Source: Bradyrhizobium ottawaense
Lineage (GTDB): Bacteria; Pseudomonadota; Alphaproteobacteria; Rhizobiales; Xanthobacteraceae
Length of the DNA: 64,000 bases
Assembly: GCF_900099825.1 (NCBI RefSeq)
Contig: NZ_LT629693.1
Location: 1,116,001 to 1,180,000, forward strand
Direction: 5' to 3'
Shown piece by piece: positions 37,231 to 45,746 of this stretch (position 1 is the first letter of the stretch; each line of letters opens with the position of its first letter). Below the pieces are notes generated by a model that saw nothing but the letters and a program-made list of their open reading frames with translations, was not told the origin of the DNA and did not search any database. Made by a program: the position numbers and the translations under genes.

Positions 37231-38175
37231 ATGAGCAATCACGACCATCACGATGAAGGAAACGGCGTCAGCCGCCGCAAGGTGCTGGAATGCATGACCT
37301 GGGCCGGCACCGGCGTGCTCTGGACCGTTACCGGCGGCGTGCCGCACTCGCTCGGCCTGGTCGGATCTGCCGCCGCCGCCGAAGCCACCGGCATGACCTT
37401 CCTGCAGATCAGCGACAGCCATGTCGGCTTCGACAAGCCGGCCAATCCGAACGCGATCGGCACCCTCGAGGAGGCCATCAACAAGGTCAAGGCGATGCCG
37501 GCCAAACCGTCGTTCATGATCCATACCGGCGACATCACGCATCTGTCGAAGGCCTCCGAATTCGACGACGCCGAACGCATCATCTCGCAGTCCAAGCTCG
37601 ACGTGCACTACGTGCCGGGCGAGCACGATTTCATCGACGAAGAGGTCAAGCTCTACAAGGAGCGCTATGGCAAGGGCACCAAGGGTGCCGGCTGGTATTC
37701 GTTCGATGCCGGCGGCGTTCATTTCGTCGGCCTCGTCAATGTCGTCGATCTCAAGGGCGGTGGCCTCGGCAATCTCGGCAACGAACAGCTTGAATGGCTG
37801 GAGAACGACCTCAAGGGCCGTTCAAAATCCGCCCCGGTCGTGCTGTTCGCCCATATCCCGCTGTGGACGGTGTATCCGCAATGGGGCTGGGGCACCGAGG
37901 ACGGCGCCCGCGCGCTGGAATACGTCAAGGGCTTTGGCTCGGTCACCGTTCTGAACGGCCACATCCACCAGGTGATGCAGAAGGTCGAAGGCAACGTCAC
38001 CTTCCACACCGCGCGTTCGACCGCCTTCCCGCAGCCGGCGCCAGGGGCAGCCCCCTCACCCGGACCGATGAAGGTCGAGGATGCGAAACTGCGCAGCATG
38101 CTCGGCGTCGCCAGCATCAACTTCAAGCAGAACAACCAGCCCCTCGCCATCATCGACACGCCGCTGCAGGGCTAA
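37231..38175 (+). CDS. Tat-exported metallophosphoesterase
   Basis: The 314-residue product starts with a His/Asp-rich stretch (SNHDHHDEG), then the twin-arginine-like SRRKVLECM and a hydrophobic region ending AAAAEATG, so export of a folded protein is likely. Calcineurin-like motifs follow: SDSHVG (Asp62, His64), HTGDITH (Asp101), PGEHDF (130-134), FAHIPLW and NGHIHQ. The second-block residue that is normally Asn (GNHD) is Glu131 here, which could alter metal preference. It leads a tight operon with a cupredoxin (15-base gap), an ECF sigma factor and its anti-sigma. Substrate is unknown. Confidence 0.88.
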   Translation: MSNHDHHDEGNGVSRRKVLECMTWAGTGVLWTVTGGVPHSLGLVGSAAAAEATGMTFLQISDSHVGFDKPANPNAIGTLEEAINKVKAMPAKPSFMIHTGDITHLSKASEFDDAERIISQSKLDVHYVPGEHDFIDEEVKLYKERYGKGTKGAGWYSFDAGGVHFVGLVNVVDLKGGGLGNLGNEQLEWLENDLKGRSKSAPVVLFAHIPLWTVYPQWGWGTEDGARALEYVKGFGSVTVLNGHIHQVMQKVEGNVTFHTARSTAFPQPAPGAAPSPGPMKVEDAKLRSMLGVASINFKQNNQPLAIIDTPLQG

Positions 38176-38190
38176 AGAGGGATACTGAAA

Positions 38191-38526
38191 ATGACTTCGA
38201 TCAATCGCCGCGACTTCGGCATCGCCGTGGTCGCGACCATGCTCCTGCCAGTCGTCACCGCCCGCTCGGAGGAAGCGGCCGATCCGCTGGCCGTGCATAT
38301 CGACAACTTCGTGTTTCAGCCGGCCCAGCTCACGGTGAAGGTCGGCCAGACCGTCACCTGGACCAACCGCGACGACATTCCCCACACCGTGGTCTGCCCG
38401 GGCAAGTTCAGGTCGAAAACCATGGATACCGACGGCACCTTCGCGTTCACATTCACGGCGGCCGGCGAATACAAGTATTTTTGTTCGCTGCACCCGCACA
38501 TGACAGGGATCGTGAAGGTTGAATAA
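38191..38526 (+). CDS. Tat-exported cupredoxin (amicyanin/plastocyanin-like)
   Basis: The 111-residue product opens with NRRDFGIAVVATMLLPVVTA, a twin-arginine-type signal. The mature domain is a blue-copper fold with IDNFVFQPAQLTVKVGQTV and WTNRDDIPHTV. The type 1 copper ligands are His65, Cys98, His101 and Met104, with the amicyanin spacing C-x2-H-x2-M (CSLHPHM). It probably carries single electrons or binds copper in the periplasm. It sits between the metallophosphoesterase and sigma-factor genes. The ribosome site AGGGATACTG precedes the ATG. Confidence 0.92.
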   Translation: MTSINRRDFGIAVVATMLLPVVTARSEEAADPLAVHIDNFVFQPAQLTVKVGQTVTWTNRDDIPHTVVCPGKFRSKTMDTDGTFAFTFTAAGEYKYFCSLHPHMTGIVKVE

Positions 38527-38551
38527 CGCACCCAACCAAGGCATCACAACG

Positions 38552-39178
38552 ATGCCCGGCCGGTGGATCGACCCCGGCCGGGCAAGAGCGCTTTCTGCTG
38601 CAGCCGGACCAGAGGCGATGCCACTTCGAGCATCCGAGGACAATCCCGAGAAGGCACGGCGCTTTCGCGAGGCGGCGCTGCCCTATCTGAACGACGCCTA
38701 TACGCTGGCGCGCTATTTGCTGCGCGACCCCACCGATGCCGAGGACGCGGTGCAGGAATGTTACCTGCGCGCGTTCAAGCATTTCGACAGCTATCGCGGG
38801 CCGGCGATGAAGCCGTGGCTGTTTGCGATCCTGCGCAATGTCTGCCGCGCCGAATATGCCAGGCGCGCCACCACGCCGACCAGCGCGATCGAGGACGTGC
38901 CGGAAAGCGCCGAGCAGGCACCGCTCTGGCACGAGGCCCAGGAAACGCCGGAGACGCAACTGGTGCGCGCCAGGGATTCCGACACCGTCCGCCGGATGGT
39001 GGCGGCGCTGACCGAACCATTCCGGGAGACTTTCGTCCTGCGTGAAATTGAGAACTTGTCGTACCGCGAGATCGCCAACGTTGCCGAGGTGCCGGTCGGT
39101 ACCGTGATGTCGCGTCTCGCGCGCGCCCGCGCCATGCTGCGCTCAGCATGGCTTGCGGAACAGGAGCAACCGAAATGA
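38552..39178 (+). CDS. ECF RNA polymerase sigma factor
   Basis: A product of up to 208 residues. Region 2 reads DAYTLARYLLRDPTDAEDAVQECYLRAFKHFDSYRG with MKPWLFAILRNVCR. Region 4 is FRETFVLREIENLSYREIANVAEVPVGTVMSRLARAR, the DNA-binding helix-turn-helix. Starts at 38552 and 38618 are both possible, and the second gives the more typical N-terminus. It overlaps the anti-sigma gene by ATGA, the classic arrangement for stoichiometric partners. Its regulon probably includes the upstream metallophosphoesterase and cupredoxin genes, which is inference from linkage. Confidence 0.93.
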   Translation: MPGRWIDPGRARALSAAAGPEAMPLRASEDNPEKARRFREAALPYLNDAYTLARYLLRDPTDAEDAVQECYLRAFKHFDSYRGPAMKPWLFAILRNVCRAEYARRATTPTSAIEDVPESAEQAPLWHEAQETPETQLVRARDSDTVRRMVAALTEPFRETFVLREIENLSYREIANVAEVPVGTVMSRLARARAMLRSAWLAEQEQPK

Positions 39179-39939
39179 CCTGCGACGAAGCAGAAATCCT
39201 CCTTCAAGCCCTGATCGACGGCGAACTCGATGCCGGCCATGCCCGCGACGTCGAAAACCATGTCGAGGGTTGCCCGCATTGCGCGGCGATGCTGAAAGAT
39301 TATCGCGAGATGAGCAAGGCGATGGCCGATGACGGCGTGCGTTACACCGCGCCTCCGGCGCTGCGTGCGCGCATCGAGGCGGCATTGCCGCAACCGCGTC
39401 AGCTGCAGAGCCGGCGCGCGGTGCTGCGCGGCTTTGCGATGGGCTCGGCCGTGTCGGCACTGGCGGCAACCGGCCTGGTCGCCATCGTGCTGCGTCACGA
39501 CGACATGGAGCGGATCCAGTCCGAAGTGGTCTCGGCGCATCTGCGCTCGCTGCAGGCGGGCCACCTCACCGACGTCATCTCGACCGACCAGCACACGGTC
39601 AAGCCGTGGTTCAACGGCAGGCTCGACGTCTCGCCGCCGGTGATCGACCTCACCGCGCAAGGCTTTACGCTGATCGGCGGCCGGCTCGATTATGTCGACG
39701 CGCGCGCCATCGGCGCGGTGGTCTACCGCCGCCGCCAGCACGTCATCAACCTGTTCGTGTCGCAGACCGCGAGCACCGAGCACCGCCCCGCCAGGATCGA
39801 GACGATCCAGGGATTCAACATCCGACACTGGAGCGATCGCGGCCTGAACTACTGGGCGGTCAGCGATCTCGCCAAGGACGAGCTCGCGGATTTCGGCGAG
39901 CGGTTCGAGAGCTCGATGCGGAGCGGGACGGCGGGGTGA
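39175..39939 (+). CDS. Membrane anti-sigma factor with zinc-binding motif
   Basis: The 254-residue product has an N-terminal ZAS-type anti-sigma domain with H-x3-C-x2-C at His29, Cys33 and Cys36 (HVEGCPHC). A single membrane helix lies at about 85-103 (FAMGSAVSALAATGLVAIVL). A periplasmic domain of about 150 residues follows, with KPWFNGRLDVSPPVIDL and FTLIGGRLDYVD. It holds the ECF sigma inactive until the periplasmic or thiol signal releases it. It starts inside the sigma stop codon (ATGA). Confidence 0.92.
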   Translation: MTCDEAEILLQALIDGELDAGHARDVENHVEGCPHCAAMLKDYREMSKAMADDGVRYTAPPALRARIEAALPQPRQLQSRRAVLRGFAMGSAVSALAATGLVAIVLRHDDMERIQSEVVSAHLRSLQAGHLTDVISTDQHTVKPWFNGRLDVSPPVIDLTAQGFTLIGGRLDYVDARAIGAVVYRRRQHVINLFVSQTASTEHRPARIETIQGFNIRHWSDRGLNYWAVSDLAKDELADFGERFESSMRSGTAG

Positions 39940-40121
39940 GAAAAATCAGATCGTCATCAGTCGTCGGCGGACAAGCCCGCAAACCGATGCGCGAGAGTCC
40001 GTTTTTCGACCGGCGTCATCGCAGAGGTTTTAAGGCCCGCATACGAACATGATGTGATGTGATGTGAATCTCTACCTGATCGCGCGGATGCCGTCGGTTG
40101 GAAGCCTCTGTCGAAAATTCC

Positions 40122-40850
40122 CTAGTCGGGCTTGTTCTCCTGGTCCTTTGCCGCCAGTGCCGCAATCAGCGCAAACCGCGACTTGTCCACGGCCTCGGCA
40201 GGACCCAAGCCGCGCATAGCGTAGTACAGATCGCGGCCCAGCATGACGATATCGGGATTGTAGTCGCTTGCCACTCCTGCCATCCGTACCGCTTCTTCCA
40301 GCACCGCGGCGCGCGCGACCGATTTGTTCACCAGATGCAGATCGCATGCCTCCGGCGCGCCGATCAGCCGCGCATTGTAGATAATTTCGAAAAGCAGCTT
40401 TTTGGGTAGCGCGTCCCTGACGATGGCGAGCGCCAGAAACGGGAAAAGACCGTTGGCCGCTTCGGGCAAGCCAAGCGTTGCGTCGTCGGCCATCACGGCA
40501 AGATCAGCAGCGGCGACAAGACTGAAGCCACCGGCGTGGGCATTGCCGTTCACAGCGGCCACCAGCGGCTTTCCAAGGGCCGCCATCGCCCGATACAGGT
40601 CGACGGAGGCGCGGCCGAACTCGGCGCGACCGGCCACCGACGGCCCTGCCCCTTTATAGTCGCCGCCGAGACAAAACACCTCGCCATGACCCGTCATCAC
40701 ACAAGCCCGGACCAACGGATCTCGCCGAGCCGTCTCCAGGGCCGCGGTCAATTCTTCCGCCATCTGCCGGCTGAGGCGATTGCCGTGGTCGGGCCGTTTG
40801 AGGGTCAAGACCGACACCCGGTCCACTTGGCTCACTTCCAGTTGCGTCAC
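40122..40850 (-). CDS. Enoyl-CoA hydratase/isomerase family protein
   Basis: A 242-residue crotonase-fold protein with a GTG start (40850). Landmarks are VLTLKRPDHGNRLSRQMAEEL, the first oxyanion block GHGEVFCLGGDYKG, PLVAAVNGNAHAGGFSLVAAADL and LGLPEAANGLFPFLA with the acidic residue. Crotonases hydrate, isomerise or cleave acyl-CoA thioesters. It is the last gene of a three-gene operon after a TRAP binding protein and an isocitrate-lyase-like enzyme, so it may act on a CoA ester derived from the imported acid. Confidence 0.88.
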   Translation of the reverse strand: MTQLEVSQVDRVSVLTLKRPDHGNRLSRQMAEELTAALETARRDPLVRACVMTGHGEVFCLGGDYKGAGPSVAGRAEFGRASVDLYRAMAALGKPLVAAVNGNAHAGGFSLVAAADLAVMADDATLGLPEAANGLFPFLALAIVRDALPKKLLFEIIYNARLIGAPEACDLHLVNKSVARAAVLEEAVRMAGVASDYNPDIVMLGRDLYYAMRGLGPAEAVDKSRFALIAALAAKDQENKPD

Positions 40851-40892
40851 GGCCGTCCCGTTCCCCTATGCGCCTGCCATTGTCTCGGGAGA

Positions 40893-41921
40893 TCAGATCG
40901 CGAGCTTGCCACTCGCCTCCTCGAGCCTGCCCCAGGCATCGTCGCCATACTTGGCTTTCCAGTCGCGGTAGTAGCTTGTCTTGGCCAGCGCGGCGCGAAA
41001 CGCGTTCTTGTCGACCTCGTGCAGATCCATCCCGTTCTTGATCAGCACCTGACGAAGCGAGGTACTCAGAGCGGCCACATCGGCGCGCTGATCCATACTG
41101 GACTTGTCGAACTCGGCGACGACGAGCCGTTGCATGTCCGCCGGCAGCGCTTCCCAGGATTTCCGGTTCGCCAGCGGCCAATAGCCGTCCCAGCTATGGC
41201 TGCTCATCGAGCAATATTTCTGAACTTCGTAGAGCTTGGACGTCGCGATGATAGCCAGCGGGTTCTCCTGGCCCTCGATCACCTTGGTCTGCAGCGATGT
41301 GTACACCTCGTTGAAATTCAGCGGTGTTGGAGACGCCGCCATCGCCGAAAAAAACGAAGTCAACATCGGCGCCAGCGGTACCCTGATCTTAAACCCCTTG
41401 AGATCTTCGGGCGTCCTGATGTCGCGCGAACCCGAGGTGATCTGGCGAAAGCCGTTGTCCCAGATGCGAAACCCGCTCACCAGCCGGCTTTTCTCGATCT
41501 GTCCCTGCACATGGTTGCCAAGGCCGCCGTCGAGCGCCTTCCACACCACGTCATAATCGGTGAACGCATAGGCCGTGTTCAGAATGCCCGCAACCGGCAC
41601 GAATACCGCCAGGATCGAGGTCGAGAGCAACTGGAAATCGATGCCGCCATTGCGAAGCTGGCCGAGGAGATCGGTGTCGGATCCGAGCTGGTTGGCCGGA
41701 AACAGCTTGATATCGAGCCGCCCGCCGGACTTTTCCTTGATCCGATTGAGCGCTTCCTGCATCCGCAGATTATTGGGATGGCTGGGATCCTGGCCGGTGC
41801 TGAGTTTGTAGTCGAATTCGGCCGCCGATGCGCGGCTCGGAATAAAGGTCGCCAAGGGCAGAACGGCTGCCGCCTTGGCAAAAGCTCTGCGACTTAGCGC
41901 GCTGGATCGGCTCTTGGTCAT
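40893..41921 (-). CDS. TRAP transporter substrate-binding protein, DctP-like
   Basis: The 342-residue product has a twin-arginine-type signal (LSRRAFAKAAAVLPLATFIPSRASA). The mature DctP fold shows LSTGQDPSHPNNLRMQEAL, SGGRLDIKLFPANQLGSDTDLL, the DIRTPEDLKGFKIRVP block with the Arg that usually clamps a carboxylate, and FNEVYTSLQTKVIEGQENPL. It captures an organic acid in the periplasm for a TRAP permease. No DctQ or DctM membrane gene is adjacent, so it must use a permease elsewhere or have a sensing role. It lies between the ICL/PEPM-like and enoyl-CoA hydratase genes. Confidence 0.92.
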   Translation of the reverse strand: MTKSRSSALSRRAFAKAAAVLPLATFIPSRASAAEFDYKLSTGQDPSHPNNLRMQEALNRIKEKSGGRLDIKLFPANQLGSDTDLLGQLRNGGIDFQLLSTSILAVFVPVAGILNTAYAFTDYDVVWKALDGGLGNHVQGQIEKSRLVSGFRIWDNGFRQITSGSRDIRTPEDLKGFKIRVPLAPMLTSFFSAMAASPTPLNFNEVYTSLQTKVIEGQENPLAIIATSKLYEVQKYCSMSSHSWDGYWPLANRKSWEALPADMQRLVVAEFDKSSMDQRADVAALSTSLRQVLIKNGMDLHEVDKNAFRAALAKTSYYRDWKAKYGDDAWGRLEEASGKLAI

Positions 41922-41972
41922 TCCCGAACTCCCCTATTTTGTTTTTTGCATTTGACGTCGATATCGTCGCGC

Positions 41973-42842
41973 CTACGACGAAAAGCGTTTCTCCCGCGCG
42001 GCCATTTCCGGCAGGCCGATGAATTTGTTGAATTCATCGAACGGCGTCAGGCGGTCGGCGACCGCGTTGGTGGAGCCCTCCCGCAGGAATATCTCCATCA
42101 TTTCCTTGACCGCCTTGTGCATCGCGAACATCGGCTCGATCGGGCACAGCGCGTAGTCGAAGCCGAGTTCATAGACCTCCTTCATCGACAGATACGGGCT
42201 CTTGCCGGAACGGGCCATGTTGAACAACAGCGGCTTGCCGAGCGGCTTCAGGCGGCGTGATATCTCCTTGAGATGATCGATGCTTTCAGGCGCATCGACG
42301 TAGAGGCCGTCGGCGCCAACCTCCGAATAGGACTTGAGGCGCTCGATCGCATCGTCAAGACCAGAGACCGCAACCGCGTCGGTGCGCGCGACGATGAAGA
42401 AGTCTGGATCCTGGCGCGCTTCGAGCATGGCGCGCAGTTTCTGGCGCATTTCCTCGGGCGGAATCAGCTGCTTCCCGGCGAAATGCCCGCACTTCTTCGG
42501 CATTGCCTGATCCTCGAGATGCAGCACGGAAGCGCCGGACTCTTCCCACAGTTTCATGGTGCGCTGCGCTTCCAGCACGCCGCCGTAGCCGGTATCCGCA
42601 TCGGCGAATACCGGGATCGTCGTCACCCGGCAGATCCTGCGGATGTGCTCGAACATTTCGGTCTGGCTCAGCACGCCAAAGTCCGGCTCGCCCGCAACAA
42701 TCGCGGAGGCCGCAAACCCACTGACGTAGATCGCCTTGGCGCCGGCTTGTTCCGCGAGCTTTGCGGTCACGGCATCATGCGCACCCATGCAGATAAACGG
42801 TGGAGTTCTGAGCAATTCGCGAAAACGCGCGGAGCGAGACAA
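41973..42842 (-). CDS. Isocitrate lyase/PEP mutase superfamily enzyme
   Basis: The likely 289-residue product starts at TTG (42842), chosen because a GGGAGGAA site precedes it by the right distance; no ATG fits. The TIM-barrel core has CMGAHDAVTAKLAEQAGAKA and SGFAAS, DADTGYGG (81-88) for the Mg ion, LEDQAMPKKCGH with the mobile-loop Lys-Lys-Cys-Gly-His, and IVARTDA. Family members include 2-methylisocitrate lyase, oxaloacetate decarboxylase and carboxyPEP mutase, which make or break C-C or C-P bonds in 2-oxo or hydroxy acids. It heads the operon next to a LacI operator. Confidence 0.88.
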   Translation of the reverse strand: MSRSARFRELLRTPPFICMGAHDAVTAKLAEQAGAKAIYVSGFAASAIVAGEPDFGVLSQTEMFEHIRRICRVTTIPVFADADTGYGGVLEAQRTMKLWEESGASVLHLEDQAMPKKCGHFAGKQLIPPEEMRQKLRAMLEARQDPDFFIVARTDAVAVSGLDDAIERLKSYSEVGADGLYVDAPESIDHLKEISRRLKPLGKPLLFNMARSGKSPYLSMKEVYELGFDYALCPIEPMFAMHKAVKEMMEIFLREGSTNAVADRLTPFDEFNKFIGLPEMAAREKRFSS

Positions 42843-42888
42843 GGCAGTTCCTCCCGAAACTTTTCCGCGGCGGAGCCGCCGCAATCTG

Positions 42889-42902
42889 TGTTAGCGCTAA
42901 CA
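42889..42902. promoter_or_regulatory. LacI-family operator palindrome
   Basis: TGTTAGCGCTAACA is a perfect 14-base palindrome with the central CG-containing half-sites typical of LacI/GalR operators. It lies 47 bases upstream of the ICL/PEPM-like start and 117 bases upstream of the divergent LacI-family gene, so the regulator probably binds here to control the operon and perhaps itself. Confidence 0.85.
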
Positions 42903-43019
42903 TTAAACGGATTGAAGCCTCTTAACAAGACCCCTTCCTCTGAACCGACCATCCCGTTGCCTTGCGGCCCAGGGGTTGTGAGGCCATAAATCTGCAACAG
43001 ATTCGGAACGATCGGCGCG

Positions 43020-44087
43020 ATGGGCAAGATTGACAATTCAAGGAGGGCCAGGAAAAAGCCGACCGCCGCGAAGGCCGCGGGACCGGCGGCGGCGCGCGGC
43101 GCGCGAATGACCGACGTCGCCCGGCTCGCCGAAGTTTCGATTATGACGGTTTCCCGCGCATTACGGCATCCCGCCGTCGTCGATCCCGAAACGTTGAAGC
43201 GGATTCACGGCGCCATCAACGCCACCGGCTATCTGCCAAACCGGATTGCCGGCAGCCTGGCATCGCAGCGCTCCAATATCGTGGGGTTGGTGGTCCCGAG
43301 CCTGCGCAATTCGCTGTTTGCCGAAACCGTCAAGGGCGTCGCTGATACGCTCGGCGCCGATTTCGACCTGATGATTGCCGACAGCGGATACGTGCTTGAC
43401 GGCGAAGAGACCGCAGTCGCTGCGTTTCTGAGCCAGAGGGTATGTGGCATCGTCCTGCACAACACCAAGCATACGCCGCGTACCCGACGGCTGATTCAGT
43501 CGGCCGGCATTCCCTGCGTCGAGACCGGAAATCTGGTCCGGCGTCCGATCGACATGGTCGCTAGCTTTTCCAATCGCAAGGCTGCCTTTGAAATGACCGC
43601 CTTTCTTGTCGGAAAGGGATATCGGCGAATTGCGTTTGTCAGCCTGCCGCTGCGGGACAATGATCGCGCCCGCGAACGGCAATCCGGATATCTCCAAGCG
43701 CTGAAGCAGTTCGGCCTGCCTGTCGATCGCAGGATCGTTCTGGAATCGACGCCCGGCCTGCGCGGCGGGGCCCACGCCTTGATCGAACTGATGAAGGTGC
43801 GTCCCAAAATTGAAGCAGTGTTCCTGACCGGTGACGTGCTCGCCACCGGCGCGTTACTGGAGGCCAACCGCAATGGCTGGCTGGTGCCCGACACTATTGC
43901 GATCGCTGGATCCGACGACAACGAGTTGCAGGAATGCGTCTCGCCTGCCCTCACATCACTGCGATTTCCGCGCTACGACATCGGCTGCACGGCAGCTTCC
44001 ATGTTGCTGAATCGGATCAGCGGCAATCTGCCGGCGGCTCATATCGTCGATCTCGGCTTCCAGATCATTCCGCGTCAGAGTACTTGA
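43020..44087 (+). CDS. LacI family transcriptional regulator
   Basis: The 355-residue product has a basic, Ala-rich N-terminal extension of about 28 residues before the helix-turn-helix (TDVARLAEVSIMTVSRALRHP) and the hinge GYLPNRIAGSLASQRSNIVGLVVPSL. The periplasmic-binding-protein-like effector domain follows, with YRRIAFVSLP and AIAGSDDNELQECVSPALTSLRFP. It is divergent from the ICL/PEPM-TRAP-hydratase operon across a perfect operator. The inducer is likely the acid handled by that operon. Confidence 0.93.
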   Translation: MGKIDNSRRARKKPTAAKAAGPAAARGARMTDVARLAEVSIMTVSRALRHPAVVDPETLKRIHGAINATGYLPNRIAGSLASQRSNIVGLVVPSLRNSLFAETVKGVADTLGADFDLMIADSGYVLDGEETAVAAFLSQRVCGIVLHNTKHTPRTRRLIQSAGIPCVETGNLVRRPIDMVASFSNRKAAFEMTAFLVGKGYRRIAFVSLPLRDNDRARERQSGYLQALKQFGLPVDRRIVLESTPGLRGGAHALIELMKVRPKIEAVFLTGDVLATGALLEANRNGWLVPDTIAIAGSDDNELQECVSPALTSLRFPRYDIGCTAASMLLNRISGNLPAAHIVDLGFQIIPRQST

Positions 44088-44186
44088 CGGCGCCTGCTGC
44101 CTTTTGCCTGAGCCGTGGAATCGACCGGACCCCCGCCATCTGGCGCGACATTGCCGGTCAAATCATGCTCAATTCGGCTTGTTGAC

Positions 44187-44242
44187 GGACGATTCATTAC
44201 GCGCGACGCGACGACGTCGCTTTGCTCATCGCAATGACGGAT
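44187..44242. repeat. Fragment of dispersed repeat family B
   Basis: GATTCATTACGCGCGACGCG, GTCGCTTTGCTCATCGCAATGACGGAT resembles the outer part of the repeat at 18061-18183. It separates the LacI gene from the convergent hpnO gene. Confidence 0.5.
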
Positions 44243-44250
44243 AGGCTTGG

Positions 44251-45642
44251 CTACGCCGTCTTGCGCACGGCGTTATCGACCAGGGTCTTGCCGAGCGACC
44301 AGATCGCGCCGGGGACCTTGTGGCTGCCGGCAATCACTTCGTCGAAGGATTTTTCGATCCAGCGGCAGTCGTCATCGGTGATGACGAGCGGCGGCAGCAG
44401 CTTGATGGTGTGGCTGCCGTGGCCGGAGACCTGGGTCAGGATCTTGTGTTCCTTGAACAGCGGCACCGTGATGAGCTGACAGAACAGGCCCTTGTTGGCG
44501 GCCTCCAGCACGTTCCAGGAAGCCCTGAGCCGCAGCGATTTCGGCGGACCGAACTCGATGCCGATCATCAATCCCTTGCCGCGCACTTCCTTCAGCAATT
44601 CGTAGCCGGGCACCATCCGGGTCAGCGCCAGCCGCAGCTCGGCGCCGCGCTTGGCGGCCTGCTCGACCAGCTTCTCGGCCTTGATCACCTCGAGCGTGGC
44701 GATACCGGCCGCCATCGCCAGATCGTTCTTCGCAAAGGTCGAGCCGTGCACGACGGCACGGTCCATTTGATTGAATATCTTGTCGAAGATGCTCTTGCGC
44801 GTCAGCAGCGCGCCGACCGGCACATGACCGCCGGACAGCGCTTTGGCCAGCAACACCATGTCGGGTTCGACATTCCAGTGCTCGACCGCGAGGAATTTTC
44901 CGGTGCGGCCGATACCGGTCTGGATCTCGTCGGCGATGAACAGCGCGCCATATTTGCGGCAGAGCGCGGCGGCACCCGGCAGGAACTCATCGGAGGGCAT
45001 GTTGACGCCCTTGCCTTGAATAGGCTCGACGATGAACGCGGCCACCTGACGCGACGACAGCGCCTGTTCGAGCGCTGCGAGGTCGTTGAAGGGAATCTGC
45101 GTGCATCCCGGCAGCAGCGGCTCGAAACCGGAGCGGAAGTTTGGATCGTCCATCAGCGACAACGCGCCGTAGGACAGACCATGGAAAGAGTGGGAACAGG
45201 ACACGATGCCGGGCCGGCCGGTCGCGCCACGCGCGAACTTGATCGCGGCCTCGACGGTTTCCGCGCCGGAATTGGCGAAGAACACCTTGTCCAGATATGG
45301 CACATGCTCAAGCAGACGTTCCGCCAGCACGCCGGCCAGCGTGGAAACATCCAGTTGCACCAGATTGGGCAGATTGCTGTCGAGGACGCTCTTGAGAGCC
45401 TCGCGCAGCGCCGGATGATTGCGACCAATCGCAAAAACGCCAAATCCGCTCAGTAGATCGAGATAACGTGCGCCGTCACGATCGAACAGGTATTGGCCTT
45501 GACCCTTCTGAAAGCCGACATCGTAGCCGATGGTCTTGAGCACGCGGACGAGCTGCTCGTTCAAATGGCGCGCATGCATGGAACTGCGCTGCGCCTGCCG
45601 CTCCACAAACATCTCGGAAACGTCTAGATTGGGACTTAGCAT
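44251..45642 (-). CDS. hpnO: Hopanoid side-chain aminotransferase HpnO
   Basis: A 463-residue class III pyridoxal-phosphate aminotransferase. Key residues are ANSGAETVEAAIKFAR (about 123-138), the PLP aspartate in ALFIADEIQTGIGRTG (Asp238), and the Schiff-base Lys267 in LLAKALSGGHVPVGA. HpnO converts the ribosyl/formyl hopane intermediate to aminobacteriohopanetriol, and its location beside hpnN, hpnH, hpnG and shc supports this over ornithine or acetylornithine aminotransferase. It lies on the minus strand with the DUF2147 gene diverging upstream. Confidence 0.88.
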   Translation of the reverse strand: MLSPNLDVSEMFVERQAQRSSMHARHLNEQLVRVLKTIGYDVGFQKGQGQYLFDRDGARYLDLLSGFGVFAIGRNHPALREALKSVLDSNLPNLVQLDVSTLAGVLAERLLEHVPYLDKVFFANSGAETVEAAIKFARGATGRPGIVSCSHSFHGLSYGALSLMDDPNFRSGFEPLLPGCTQIPFNDLAALEQALSSRQVAAFIVEPIQGKGVNMPSDEFLPGAAALCRKYGALFIADEIQTGIGRTGKFLAVEHWNVEPDMVLLAKALSGGHVPVGALLTRKSIFDKIFNQMDRAVVHGSTFAKNDLAMAAGIATLEVIKAEKLVEQAAKRGAELRLALTRMVPGYELLKEVRGKGLMIGIEFGPPKSLRLRASWNVLEAANKGLFCQLITVPLFKEHKILTQVSGHGSHTIKLLPPLVITDDDCRWIEKSFDEVIAGSHKVPGAIWSLGKTLVDNAVRKTA

Positions 45643-45746
45643 TTGTTACATACGTCGGTTGATGGGCATTTCGTCAACTGAAAACGCTCAATGCGGCTTT
45701 TTGACCCCCGCGTTGGGATTCATCCAGATAAGCATAGGTTCGAACC

